This document shows, one piece after another, positions 1 through 5,363 of a DNA stretch of 5,413 bases. Within the stretch, counting starts at the first letter, position 1, and every line of letters starts with the position of its first letter. A program made the position numbers and the translations under genes. Source of the DNA: Candidatus Bathyarchaeota archaeon. GTDB lineage: Archaea; Thermoproteota; Bathyarchaeia; Bathyarchaeales; Bathyarchaeaceae. The notes beneath the pieces were generated by a model that worked only from the letters and a program-made list of their open reading frames with translations, made no database searches and was not told the origin of the DNA. The DNA lies in the NCBI GenBank assembly GCA_023136395.1, contig JAGLRI010000094.1, positions 1-5,413 of the forward strand, read 5' to 3'.

Positions 1-714
1 TAATCCCGTAGCAGCTGCCCTCATTTTACCCAAGGAATGTAGAGTTACAAATAATAGAGCTGTAAAAAGTAAGAATGTACAAGGATTAACTGAATCTGCG
101 AGTGCAAGCAATGTTATGGATAAAACGAGGTTTATTCCACTCCCTTCCATAAGAAAAAACTCTTCCAAATTAATTTGTACATTGCTTAAAGAGTATATAT
201 CATGTTGTGTAAAGACTTTAACATCCTCGTCATGCATCATTAAAGCTTCATCTAAAGTCTCATACGGTGTAATTCCAATTATAATAGCAGTTAATCTGTC
301 ATTATGAAAAATCCCTACAAGAGGAGACCCATAAGTTGTCAAAAGTTCATCCTGAGTTAAAAGCTTCAACTTACACGGCGTGCATACTTCGGGTGGTATA
401 ATCTCAATTCCTAAAATTGTAAGCATGTTTGTTATCTTAAGGAAGCTCTCCAAAGCATATGAATTATTCAAGTCGTGGAAAATAACTTCTAAATCAGATT
501 TATTTTCAAAATATTCGAGAAGCGTATCTGAAACATTAATAGAAGGTAAGAAGGGAGAGGAAGGTGGAGAATCTGAAAAACCAAAAACATGAACTTCTTT
601 AGGTTTCTGAGCATAGGTAATAGTTGAGAAATTAAATAACAAAACAAGTATTATAAATAAAGCAGGAAAAATTCTTAACGATAAGTTGCGCAATTTCCTA
701 TACTTAAGATTCAA
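1..714 (-). CDS. Exported thioredoxin-like / CcdA (DsbD-type) membrane protein, 5' part
   Basis: This partial gene runs off the left edge; 238 codons are present with no stop. The start is taken as TTG at 714, six bases after a weak purine-rich AAGGGT; no ATG or GTG lies in frame just upstream. Residues 1-36 form a signal peptide or anchor: basic residues (K4, R6, K7, R9, R14), a hydrophobic core (about 15-33) and a possible cleavage site after Y-A-Q. Residues 40-160 look like an extracytoplasmic thioredoxin-like domain: a first strand EVHVFGF (40-46), then a late strand and cis-Pro-like GSPLVGIF (129-136). A CTPC motif is at 111-114. Residues about 192-225 begin the membrane domain, with DSVNPC (207-212), the hallmark of CcdA/DsbD transmembrane helix 1, where C212 would carry electrons. 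Family role: passing reducing equivalents from cytoplasmic thioredoxin across the membrane to extracytoplasmic disulfides or haem-protein maturation. The CcdA family assignment is strong; the substrate is unknown. Confidence 0.85.
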   Translation of the reverse strand, partial: MNLKYRKLRNLSLRIFPALFIILVLLFNFSTITYAQKPKEVHVFGFSDSPPSSPFLPSINVSDTLLEYFENKSDLEVIFHDLNNSYALESFLKITNMLTILGIEIIPPEVCTPCKLKLLTQDELLTTYGSPLVGIFHNDRLTAIIIGITPYETLDEALMMHDEDVKVFTQHDIYSLSNVQINLEEFFLMEGSGINLVLSITLLALADSVNPCTFLLFTALLFVTLHSLGKMRAAATGL

Positions 715-938
715 TTCTATACCCTTAATTTTAAAAAACTGTATTCTTCTATAAAAAAAGGATGAAAAAAACTTATGAATTAGACAACTATATTGTATGT
801 ATGCAATTTTTTCAGCTTAACAAGTGTAGTTAATATTCTAATGGAATGGATCCCGGATTCATAAATGATTTTAATTTTCCCCTTTAACGATGATAGTATC
901 TAGAAACAATAGACAGGTTGAAAGGGTGGTAATGTTAA
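715..938. other. Divergent intergenic region, ccdA-like / LURP-one
   Basis: This AT-rich gap separates two divergently transcribed genes and should hold both promoters. On the minus strand, T-rich stretches with a TTTTTTTATAG element (about 749-759) could be the TATA region of the ccdA-like gene. On the plus strand, ATTTTAATTTTCC (868-880) or CCTTTAACG (881-889) could serve the LURP-one gene. No site is convincing enough to call separately. The only open frames here are short and unsupported. Confidence 0.4.
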
Positions 939-1487
939 TTGAGTCTACTAGACCCTCAGGTAAAATATTATGTCCTAAAGGAGAAATGGTGGGGTTGGGG
1001 GAGTGGAGATATTTACGATCAACAAGGAAGCACTATAGGGAACATGCACAGAAGAGTTCTCACCATCAGAGAATTTACAGAAGTTAATGATCGTGACGGA
1101 TCTCTAGCTTTCACAATTAATCGAAAAATTGTATCAATACGCTCATCATATATGATAAAAGATGCTAAAGAAAATTTTCTAGGTAGAACAAACAAAAAAA
1201 TATTAACATTGTTTAGACCGAAGCTCTGGTTAGAAGATGAGAAAGGAAAGAAACTTCTTGAAGCCCAAGGAAACTTCTTAGGAAGAGATTTTAAGATCAA
1301 AGAGCCCAAAGGGCGACTCGTAGCTCAAGTAGGTAAAAGCGATTTCTTTAAAGACTTAATCTTTGGAGGTATTTTCGATTATTCAGACACTTACGCAGTA
1401 AAAATCTTAGATTCAAACTATGATCGAAGAATATTGCTTGGATTTGTAATTGCTATAGATAATAGTGTCCATGATAAAAAGAAATAG
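939..1487 (+). CDS. LURP-one-related (tubby C-terminal-like) protein
   Basis: This is a 182-residue protein that I assign to the LURP-one-related (LOR, DUF567/YxjI) family by its pattern. It has an N-terminal 'YYVLKEKWW' strand (10-18), D-Q-Q-G-x-x-I-G (27-34), V-N-D-R-D-G (49-54), a repeated strand-turn pattern of the type I-x-D-x-x-x-x-x-L-G-R (73-83), L-E-D-E-K-G-K (98-104) and L-G-R-D-F-K-I (114-120). A final hydrophobic segment, ILLGFVIAID (165-174), corresponds to the central helix of the barrel. Length is typical for the family. No signal peptide or clear membrane span is seen, so it is probably cytoplasmic. The start is TTG at 939, eight bases after GGGTGGT (924-930); the ATG at 932 is out of frame. 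The fold is a 12-stranded beta-barrel around a helix, and related proteins bind lipids or act at membranes. The biochemical role in prokaryotes is not established and the neighbours give no clue. It is a single-gene unit, convergent with NAD kinase. Confidence 0.82.
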   Translation: MSLLDPQVKYYVLKEKWWGWGSGDIYDQQGSTIGNMHRRVLTIREFTEVNDRDGSLAFTINRKIVSIRSSYMIKDAKENFLGRTNKKILTLFRPKLWLEDEKGKKLLEAQGNFLGRDFKIKEPKGRLVAQVGKSDFFKDLIFGGIFDYSDTYAVKILDSNYDRRILLGFVIAIDNSVHDKKK

Positions 1488-1507
1488 CAATATGAAGTTC
1501 TGTTGTG

Positions 1508-1519
1508 ATGCGCGCGCAT
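1508..1519. repeat. Perfect 12-bp palindrome ATGCGCGCGCAT
   Basis: A perfect, uninterrupted 12-bp palindrome with a CGCGCG core lies 20 bases after the LURP-one stop in otherwise AT-rich DNA. It has no T run after it, so it is a poor archaeal terminator by itself. A protein-binding site, a restriction-type site or chance are all possible. Confidence 0.5.
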
Positions 1520-1593
1520 GGTTTATCATATAAAATAGTCTTTCCAAAATCGACATAGTTATGCATGTCTATAGGCGAAGCACAAAGGCTTAA

Positions 1594-1640
1594 CAAAAAC
1601 CAAAACCCAACATAGTTAATATATGATTTTCCATATATTA
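1594..1640 (-). terminator. Hairpin plus T-rich tract downstream of NAD kinase
   Basis: TAATATATG (1617-1625) and CATATATTA (1632-1640) form a perfect 9-bp stem with a 6-base loop between the two convergent genes. Read on the minus strand, the hairpin starts about 38 bases after the NAD kinase stop and is followed by a T-rich tract, TTTTGGTTTTTG (1594-1605). Archaeal termination depends mainly on T-rich tracts, so this is a plausible terminator for NAD kinase. The hairpin could also act on the LURP-one transcript. The stem is all A-T apart from one G-C pair. Confidence 0.45.
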
Positions 1641-1677
1641 TCTTCAATTATTCAGTGTATTATTCAACTCAACGGCA

Positions 1678-2376
1678 TTAACGACGGACATAAATGAAAT
1701 TTGCTGTATTTTTTGACTTTCTAATAATAGTAATGCCGTCGTCTTTCAGCTCGAAGAATTTTTCAAAATTGTCTGCTAACACCCATGCAGGTCCTCGGTG
1801 AATTTTTGTTTTTATCACTGATGTTTCAGGGGATACAAAACTCTTGAGTCTCTTATTATGCAGATTGTTGAATGATAACCCTATCCCTTTGGAGAATTTT
1901 TTTCCACCAGTAGATTTATAGTATCCTGTTGAACCGAAAGGAGTAGCGACAATAACTCCATCACCAATTAAATCACAATGTTCCTTTCCATTTACAGATA
2001 TAGAAAATCTGAGAGCGTATACAGGCAATTTAGCACGAATTTGAATTTCATTCAATGCCATCAATCTATTGTTATTAATGTTTGTTTCCAATTTGATTTC
2101 GCTTATTATCTTAAATTTACCATCTCTAATCTTAGGTAAGAGATACTTAATTTCGGAGAAAGCATAATCACATTTCCTGCAAATATTTAATTTCTTTACT
2201 ACGAGTTTTGGAACTTGGGGGAACTCCCTTTCACTAAATAATACTGTTCCATCTCCACCATAAGAAATTATAAAATCTGGGTTTCTTCTAACAATCTCGA
2301 AACTATTCTCAATCAAGAGTTTCTTCAATTCTGAAGTATCAATTCTAGAGATTATAAGTACCTTTTCCATCTTCAA
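1678..2376 (-). CDS. nadK: NAD kinase (short archaeal form)
   Basis: This enzyme transfers a phosphate from ATP (or polyphosphate in some archaea) to NAD to make NADP, in the cytoplasm. The 232 residues carry the family signatures: GGDGT (40-44, with catalytic-site D42), the N-E pair (109-110), and GDGVIVATPFGSTGYY (138-153), which matches the D-G-x-x-x-x-T-P-x-G-S-T block that binds NAD. A-D-N (201-203) replaces the usual D-G near the end. It is shorter than the usual 250-300 residues, mainly at the N-terminus before GGDGT. A C-R-K-C motif (66-69) lies where the classic family has the G-I-N-x-G-x-x-G-F-L loop. The start is TTG at 2376: a TAA precedes it immediately, and GGAG (2388-2385) is 8 bases away, whereas the ATG at 2370 would be 14 away. 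It appears to be transcribed alone; no gene lies immediately upstream on its strand. The function call is firm; the cofactor donor is unknown. Confidence 0.93.
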   Translation of the reverse strand: MKMEKVLIISRIDTSELKKLLIENSFEIVRRNPDFIISYGGDGTVLFSEREFPQVPKLVVKKLNICRKCDYAFSEIKYLLPKIRDGKFKIISEIKLETNINNNRLMALNEIQIRAKLPVYALRFSISVNGKEHCDLIGDGVIVATPFGSTGYYKSTGGKKFSKGIGLSFNNLHNKRLKSFVSPETSVIKTKIHRGPAWVLADNFEKFFELKDDGITIIRKSKNTANFIYVRR

Positions 2377-2434
2377 TTATCATTCTCCATCGTTATAATA
2401 GATAAATTTTAAGCACGCATATAGTCAAATTAAA

Positions 2435-2444
2435 GTATTTTTAA
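2435..2444 (-). promoter_or_regulatory. Possible TATA box of NAD kinase
   Basis: On the minus strand TTAAAAATAC lies just downstream of the short CCAGG at 2449-2445. Archaeal transcription usually starts about 25 bases past the box, here near 2414, which would leave a leader of about 38 bases with the GGAG ribosome-binding site inside it. A second AT-rich element (2412-2403) would start the RNA inside the ribosome-binding site and is therefore less likely. Confidence 0.25.
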
Positions 2445-2628
2445 CCTGGTTTTTTTGCATCCCTTCCATGGTTGTTGAGACCAAAGCTTCTACAAAGTCA
2501 ATGGTCTGCTATACTCCTTCAAAGACCAGATAATCCTTTAAAAAATTACTGGGTGGTTACCATACAGAGTCAAATGTTACGGGTAGAATGGGGAAGCGCA
2601 CACTATTAACTAACGGATTGAAGAATGG

Positions 2629-2648
2629 AAAAAATGTTTAGTTAAACA
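2629..2648 (-). terminator. Hairpin + T6, candidate terminator of glucan operon
   Basis: On the minus strand TGTTTA-AC-TAAACA (2648-2635) is directly followed by six T residues (2634-2629). A T run of this kind is the usual archaeal stop signal. It lies about 110 bases beyond the GH57 stop codon, and no better T run was seen closer. The two-base loop is tight, so the palindrome may be incidental and the T run alone may matter. Confidence 0.4.
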
Positions 2649-2755
2649 ACTAACAACAATTGTTTAGAAAACGTTCTTGAGTTCTTGATTGACAGTAGAA
2701 GTTTAGATGAGTCGATGAAATGTACGGGTTAATAGTAATTTTAATTGTAGAGATC

Positions 2756-3925
2756 TTATTTTTTACGACTTACACGTCTTTTAATGTCTTGAAGAATGTT
2801 CATGTAATTTATGAATGCGTCGTAAGGAGAATCGTAAGGATTAAAATACTTATGGACATCACCGTCTGCAAACCATTTGGTACACATGTAATAGAAATGA
2901 TCAGAAGTTTGTAAGAGTCTCCATACATGTAAAAGATTGCGGTTTTTCTGAATTAGCTTTTCAAGTTTAACCATTTCTCGAAAAGCGTATTTTTGCATAT
3001 CATTTTCAAGCCAAGCCGATGCATCTCTTTGAACGTCAGCCCACGAAATTATTTCTGGAACATCTATGACACCTATAGGCTTATTTGAAGCGATAATCTC
3101 CGAGGGTGTTTTAAAATCTAGATTTTCGTGTTTTAAAATTTCGTATGGAAGAGTTTTAAGAAAATCAAAAATTCCTGTTTCCTTCCATTGATGTTCACCA
3201 AATGTTTCATAATCCATGAAAATATTGATACAATCACCTTCACAAGCAGATAACCAATTGGCATATTTGTCAGAAGTTAAAGGATGTTCTTTCCATCCTT
3301 TATCCGAAAATCTGAATCCAATGTCATCACTTAGTTTATAATTTCTTAGAAGAGCCACAGTTTTTTCACAGCCTTTAGGTCTATACAGGTAGTTGGGAGA
3401 ATGCCAGCTCAATATTTTTTCGTGGCCCTCGGTTATTATGCCAGCATAACCCAGATTTTCTATTATTTTTGCAATATCGTTTGAATACATCGCTTCTGAA
3501 TTTCTGAAAATCGTTGCCCGTCGATTGAAAAGTTTTGTTATTAAAGAATTATGAAGCGCTATTTGTTCTTTAAATTCTTCTGTAGAAAATAAAGCGGCTA
3601 ACGAATGATAATAAGTTTCACTTAAAAACTCTACATTTCCAGTATTGGATAGCTGCTTAAAAGATCCTAGTACTTCAGGAGAATACTTTAAACATTGTTC
3701 TAGAAATACGCCGGTTAAACTGAATGCAATTCTAAATTTTTTTCCAATATCGTCGATTAAATCAAGAAGTGATTGATTTGTTGGAAGGTAACATTTTTTC
3801 GCGACTCTTTCAAAAATCTTTTTATTTGTATAATCGTCAAAATACGGAATATTTTCAGAAAATATGGTGAATTTGTTTAATCTAATAGGCTGATGAACCT
3901 GAAAATAAAAACAGACGGATGGCAC
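2756..3925 (-). CDS. GH57 alpha-amylase / alpha-glucan hydrolase or transferase
   Basis: This 389-residue glycoside hydrolase family 57 enzyme probably cleaves or rearranges alpha-glucans in the cytoplasm (no signal peptide). The five conserved GH57 regions are visible in order: HQP (11-13), GNVEFLSETYYHSL (96-109), FRNSE with the catalytic nucleophile E144, MDYETFGEHQW (237-247) with the acid/base D238, and DVPEIISWAD (288-297) with the following W-L-E-N-D (305-309). The C-terminal helical part, L-Q-T-S-D-H-F-Y-Y-M (338-347) and F-N-P-Y-D-S-P-Y-D-A (361-370), is typical of the archaeal 'alpha-amylase' subgroup. Length is also typical and no key residue is missing. The start is GTG at 3925, sharing one base with the stop of the upstream glycosyltransferase (TAGTG), with only a weak AGGCG ahead, so translation is probably coupled. 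Pairing with a glycogen-synthase-like enzyme suggests turnover or trimming of a storage glucan. GH57 also contains 4-alpha-glucanotransferases and branching enzymes; the short length argues against the branching enzyme. Confidence 0.92.
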   Translation of the reverse strand: MPSVCFYFQVHQPIRLNKFTIFSENIPYFDDYTNKKIFERVAKKCYLPTNQSLLDLIDDIGKKFRIAFSLTGVFLEQCLKYSPEVLGSFKQLSNTGNVEFLSETYYHSLAALFSTEEFKEQIALHNSLITKLFNRRATIFRNSEAMYSNDIAKIIENLGYAGIITEGHEKILSWHSPNYLYRPKGCEKTVALLRNYKLSDDIGFRFSDKGWKEHPLTSDKYANWLSACEGDCINIFMDYETFGEHQWKETGIFDFLKTLPYEILKHENLDFKTPSEIIASNKPIGVIDVPEIISWADVQRDASAWLENDMQKYAFREMVKLEKLIQKNRNLLHVWRLLQTSDHFYYMCTKWFADGDVHKYFNPYDSPYDAFINYMNILQDIKRRVSRKK

Positions 3926-5058
3926 TAAAAACGCCTATACACTTCTATTGTCTGTTCAGCAACTCCGTCCCAGCTAAGATTTTCAAGTTCTTTAAAAGCG
4001 TTTTTTCTCATACAATCTCTCAAGACACTGTATCTTAAAACACCAATTATTTTATTAGCTATATCAGAAGTGTTCCAATAGTCAATTTTAAAACAATGAT
4101 GAATTCTTTCGGTCACCCCCGCATTTTTAGAAACAATTACAGGAGTTCCTGAGGCTATTGCTTCAAGTGCGGTGATACCGAAAGGCTCCGCTACCGATGT
4201 CATAACGTAAACATCGGCTATTTCGTAAGCACGAATGAGTTCTTCTTCTGATAGATATCCTGTAAATACAACATGATCCATAATCCCCAAGTCAAAAGTT
4301 TCTCTTATTAATCCCGGTAATTTTTCACCCTGACCACTAACTACAAACAAGACATCCGATTTTTTTTCTAATACCTTTTTAGCAGCTTGCAGAAAAAAAG
4401 AAGGCCCTTTCTGAGTTGTTAGTCTTCCCAAAAACAAAACAATATTTTTATGCCCTTTTTTGGTAATACCAAAAAATTTTGAGCGGTTTATACCGTTATA
4501 TATTACCCTTATCGTTCTTTCGTCGGCCTCGTAGTTTCGTATCAACTGTTTTTTAATGTTCTTACTTACCGCGATAATCGAGTCTGCTTTATCAATCCCC
4601 TTTTTTTCTATATCAATGATTTTACGGGAAGGATAGATGTTGATCGTTCTGTCGTATTCCGTTGAATGAACAGTAAATACAAGAGGTTTACCTGTTCTCT
4701 TTTTCAATTCAATACCCGCAGGGATAGTTATCCAATCATGACAGTGAATTAAATCAAAGTTTTTAGTAAGTGCCAAAGCAACACATTTTTTATTGTAGGT
4801 TTCGACTTCATCGAGAAAGTTCCATCCATATCCTTTTTCAAAGGAAGTTTTTGGATTATATGGATTTGATAATGCCATACCAACATCCGTTATCTCTACG
4901 TTTTGAAGATTATGTTTAACAGTTTCTGATCTTTTTGGAATAAAAAGAAGAACGCGAACCCCATTTATGCCCAGATTCCTAACAAGTTCATAGCAATGAG
5001 TTCCGAGACCACCTGTCTTAGCTGGAGGAAACTCCCAGCCTAAAATAAGTACTCGCAT
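3925..5058 (-). CDS. Glycogen-synthase-like GT-B glycosyltransferase (GT4/GT5)
   Basis: This 377-residue retaining glycosyltransferase with a GT-B fold probably elongates an alpha-1,4-glucan from a nucleotide sugar (ADP- or UDP-glucose). The N-terminal domain (about 1-195) starts with W-E-F-P-P-x-K-T-G-G-L-G-T-H (8-21), the starch/glycogen-synthase type glycine loop, and has HCHDW (105-109) and HSTEYDR (131-137). The C-terminal domain has F-L-G-R (209-212), T-Q-K-G (215-218, K217 likely contacts phosphate) and EPFGITALE (291-299), the E-x7-E motif of retaining transferases. It is much shorter than bacterial GlgA (about 480 residues), as is common in archaea. The start is ATG at 5058 with a good GGTGAT ribosome-binding site at 5067-5062. 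It is the first gene of an operon with GH57. A shared palindromic operator and TATA-like box lie upstream. An alternative is a GT4 enzyme acting on another acceptor; the K-T-G-G-L-G loop and the GH57 partner favour glucan synthesis. Confidence 0.9.
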   Translation of the reverse strand: MRVLILGWEFPPAKTGGLGTHCYELVRNLGINGVRVLLFIPKRSETVKHNLQNVEITDVGMALSNPYNPKTSFEKGYGWNFLDEVETYNKKCVALALTKNFDLIHCHDWITIPAGIELKKRTGKPLVFTVHSTEYDRTINIYPSRKIIDIEKKGIDKADSIIAVSKNIKKQLIRNYEADERTIRVIYNGINRSKFFGITKKGHKNIVLFLGRLTTQKGPSFFLQAAKKVLEKKSDVLFVVSGQGEKLPGLIRETFDLGIMDHVVFTGYLSEEELIRAYEIADVYVMTSVAEPFGITALEAIASGTPVIVSKNAGVTERIHHCFKIDYWNTSDIANKIIGVLRYSVLRDCMRKNAFKELENLSWDGVAEQTIEVYRRF

Positions 5059-5114
5059 AAAATCACCGGTGAAGATAACGGAGTCTTTTTTTTATATTCT
5101 AAACTTATTCTATA

Positions 5115-5122
5115 CCCTTAAA
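5115..5122 (-). promoter_or_regulatory. TATA-like box of the glycosyltransferase-GH57 operon
   Basis: On the minus strand TTTAAGGG starts 4 bp after operator 1, with GTATAG following. Transcription about 25 bases on would begin near 5094, giving a leader of about 36 bases that contains the GGTGAT site. A second AT-rich element, AATATAAAAAA (5099-5089), is a richer match but would start the RNA around the ribosome-binding site, which makes it less likely. Confidence 0.4.
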
Positions 5123-5126
5123 GAGA

Positions 5127-5150
5127 TATTACTGTGGCACAACAGTAACA
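5127..5150 (-). promoter_or_regulatory. Operator 1: 24-bp interrupted palindrome
   Basis: On the minus strand the site reads TGTTACTGT, then TGTGCC, then ACAGTAATA. The two 9-bp arms match as a palindrome in 8 of 9 positions, around a 6-bp spacer. It lies 4 bp upstream of the TTTAA box of the glycosyltransferase. The same left arm and spacer length recur in operator 2. This form suits a dimeric helix-turn-helix regulator; the regulator itself is not in the window. Confidence 0.7.
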
Positions 5151-5274
5151 CGTTGATATATATATCTAATGAACATCCTCATAAATATTTAGTAATTATT
5201 GAAGAAACGATTATCTGTAACTATCCAAGCAAGTTCTATTCCTTTCAGTATCGGAGTTTTTAATCTCAAAGAAA

Positions 5275-5290
5275 CAGATTAATTTATCTG
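5275..5290. repeat. 16-bp near-palindrome CAGAT-N6-ATCTG
   Basis: CAGAT (5275-5279) and ATCTG (5286-5290) are perfect inverted arms around TAATTT; 14 of 16 positions are palindromic. It sits 5 bp before operator 2, so it could be a second regulator site for the plus-strand oxidoreductase, or chance in AT-rich DNA. Confidence 0.3.
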
Positions 5291-5295
5291 CTCAC

Positions 5296-5319
5296 TGTTA
5301 CTGTCGGATAACAGTCACA
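5296..5319 (+). promoter_or_regulatory. Operator 2: 24-bp interrupted palindrome
   Basis: The plus strand reads TGTTACTGT, then CGGATA, then ACAGTCACA. The arms match in 8 of 9 positions. The left arm is identical to that of operator 1, the right arm shares ACAGT, and the spacer is again 6 bp. It ends 4 bp before the TTTAA box of the downstream oxidoreductase. A protein bound here would touch the TFB recognition element, so it could either recruit or block the basal factors. Confidence 0.7.
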
Positions 5320-5320
5320 C

Positions 5321-5330
5321 AAATTTAAAA
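5321..5330 (+). promoter_or_regulatory. TATA box of the disulfide oxidoreductase
   Basis: AAATTTAAAA is a good archaeal TATA box, preceded by a purine-containing ACACA stretch that could be the TFB recognition element. Starting about 25 bases downstream would place the RNA 5' end near 5352, giving a leader of about 10 bases. That fits the absence of a visible Shine-Dalgarno before the ATG at 5364. Confidence 0.5.
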
Positions 5331-5363
5331 AGTTCTCTTTCTTATCACTGTATTGTGTGTAGT

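Larger units (their letters stand above)
2377..2755. other. 379-bp gene-free region between NAD kinase and GH57
   Basis: No credible gene is seen on either strand. On the minus strand it should hold the 3' end and terminator of the glucan operon (see 2629-2648) and the promoter of NAD kinase (see 2435-2444). The middle part contains AGACCA at 2478-2483 and 2523-2528, with the complementary TGGTCT at 2502-2507 between them. It also contains one plus-strand frame (2462-2641) interrupted by a single TAA at 2531-2533. The encoded peptide has no family I recognise. No tRNA-like or rRNA-like sequence was found. Confidence 0.5.
5059..5363. other. 305-bp divergent control region
   Basis: No credible gene lies here; a GTG-started plus-strand frame of 64 codons (5069-5263) has no family resemblance and overlaps the minus-strand promoter. 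The region holds the two 24-bp palindromic operators, the TATA-like boxes facing each flanking gene, the GGTGAT site of the glycosyltransferase, and a 16-bp near-palindrome (5275-5290). The 120 or so bases between the operators are AT-rich with no other signal I can defend. Confidence 0.6.

Noticed and set aside
116..592. Two plus-strand frames of 63 and 70 codons
   Set aside because: They lie opposite the well-supported ccdA-like minus-strand gene and have no recognisable family.
890..1087. Plus-strand frame of 65 codons overlapping the LURP-one start
   Set aside because: It is shifted relative to the LURP-one frame, which carries the conserved family pattern from its first residues.
1019..1309. 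Minus-strand frame of 96 codons
   Set aside because: It is antisense to LURP-one, with no promoter or family resemblance.
1453..1647. Minus-strand frame of 64 codons between the convergent genes
   Set aside because: It overlaps the LURP-one 3' end and both palindromes, and the peptide shows no clear domain, signal peptide or good ribosome-binding site.
1640..2380. 12-bp direct repeat ATCTTCAATTAT at 1640-1651 and 2369-2380, flanking NAD kinase
   Set aside because: It looks like a target duplication, but 12-bp AT-rich matches are expected by chance in a window this size and one copy covers the NAD kinase start itself.
2547..2568. TTACTGG ... CATACAG, resembling the operator arms
   Set aside because: The spacer is longer and the arms diverge beyond the core, so it does not fit the 24-bp pattern.
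2720..2914. Plus-strand frame of 64 codons with hydrophobic N-terminus
   Set aside because: Most of it is antisense to the conserved C-terminal part of GH57.
5069..5263. Plus-strand frame of 64 codons in the divergent region
   Set aside because: It begins at a GTG inside the glycosyltransferase leader, runs through operator 1, and has no family resemblance.
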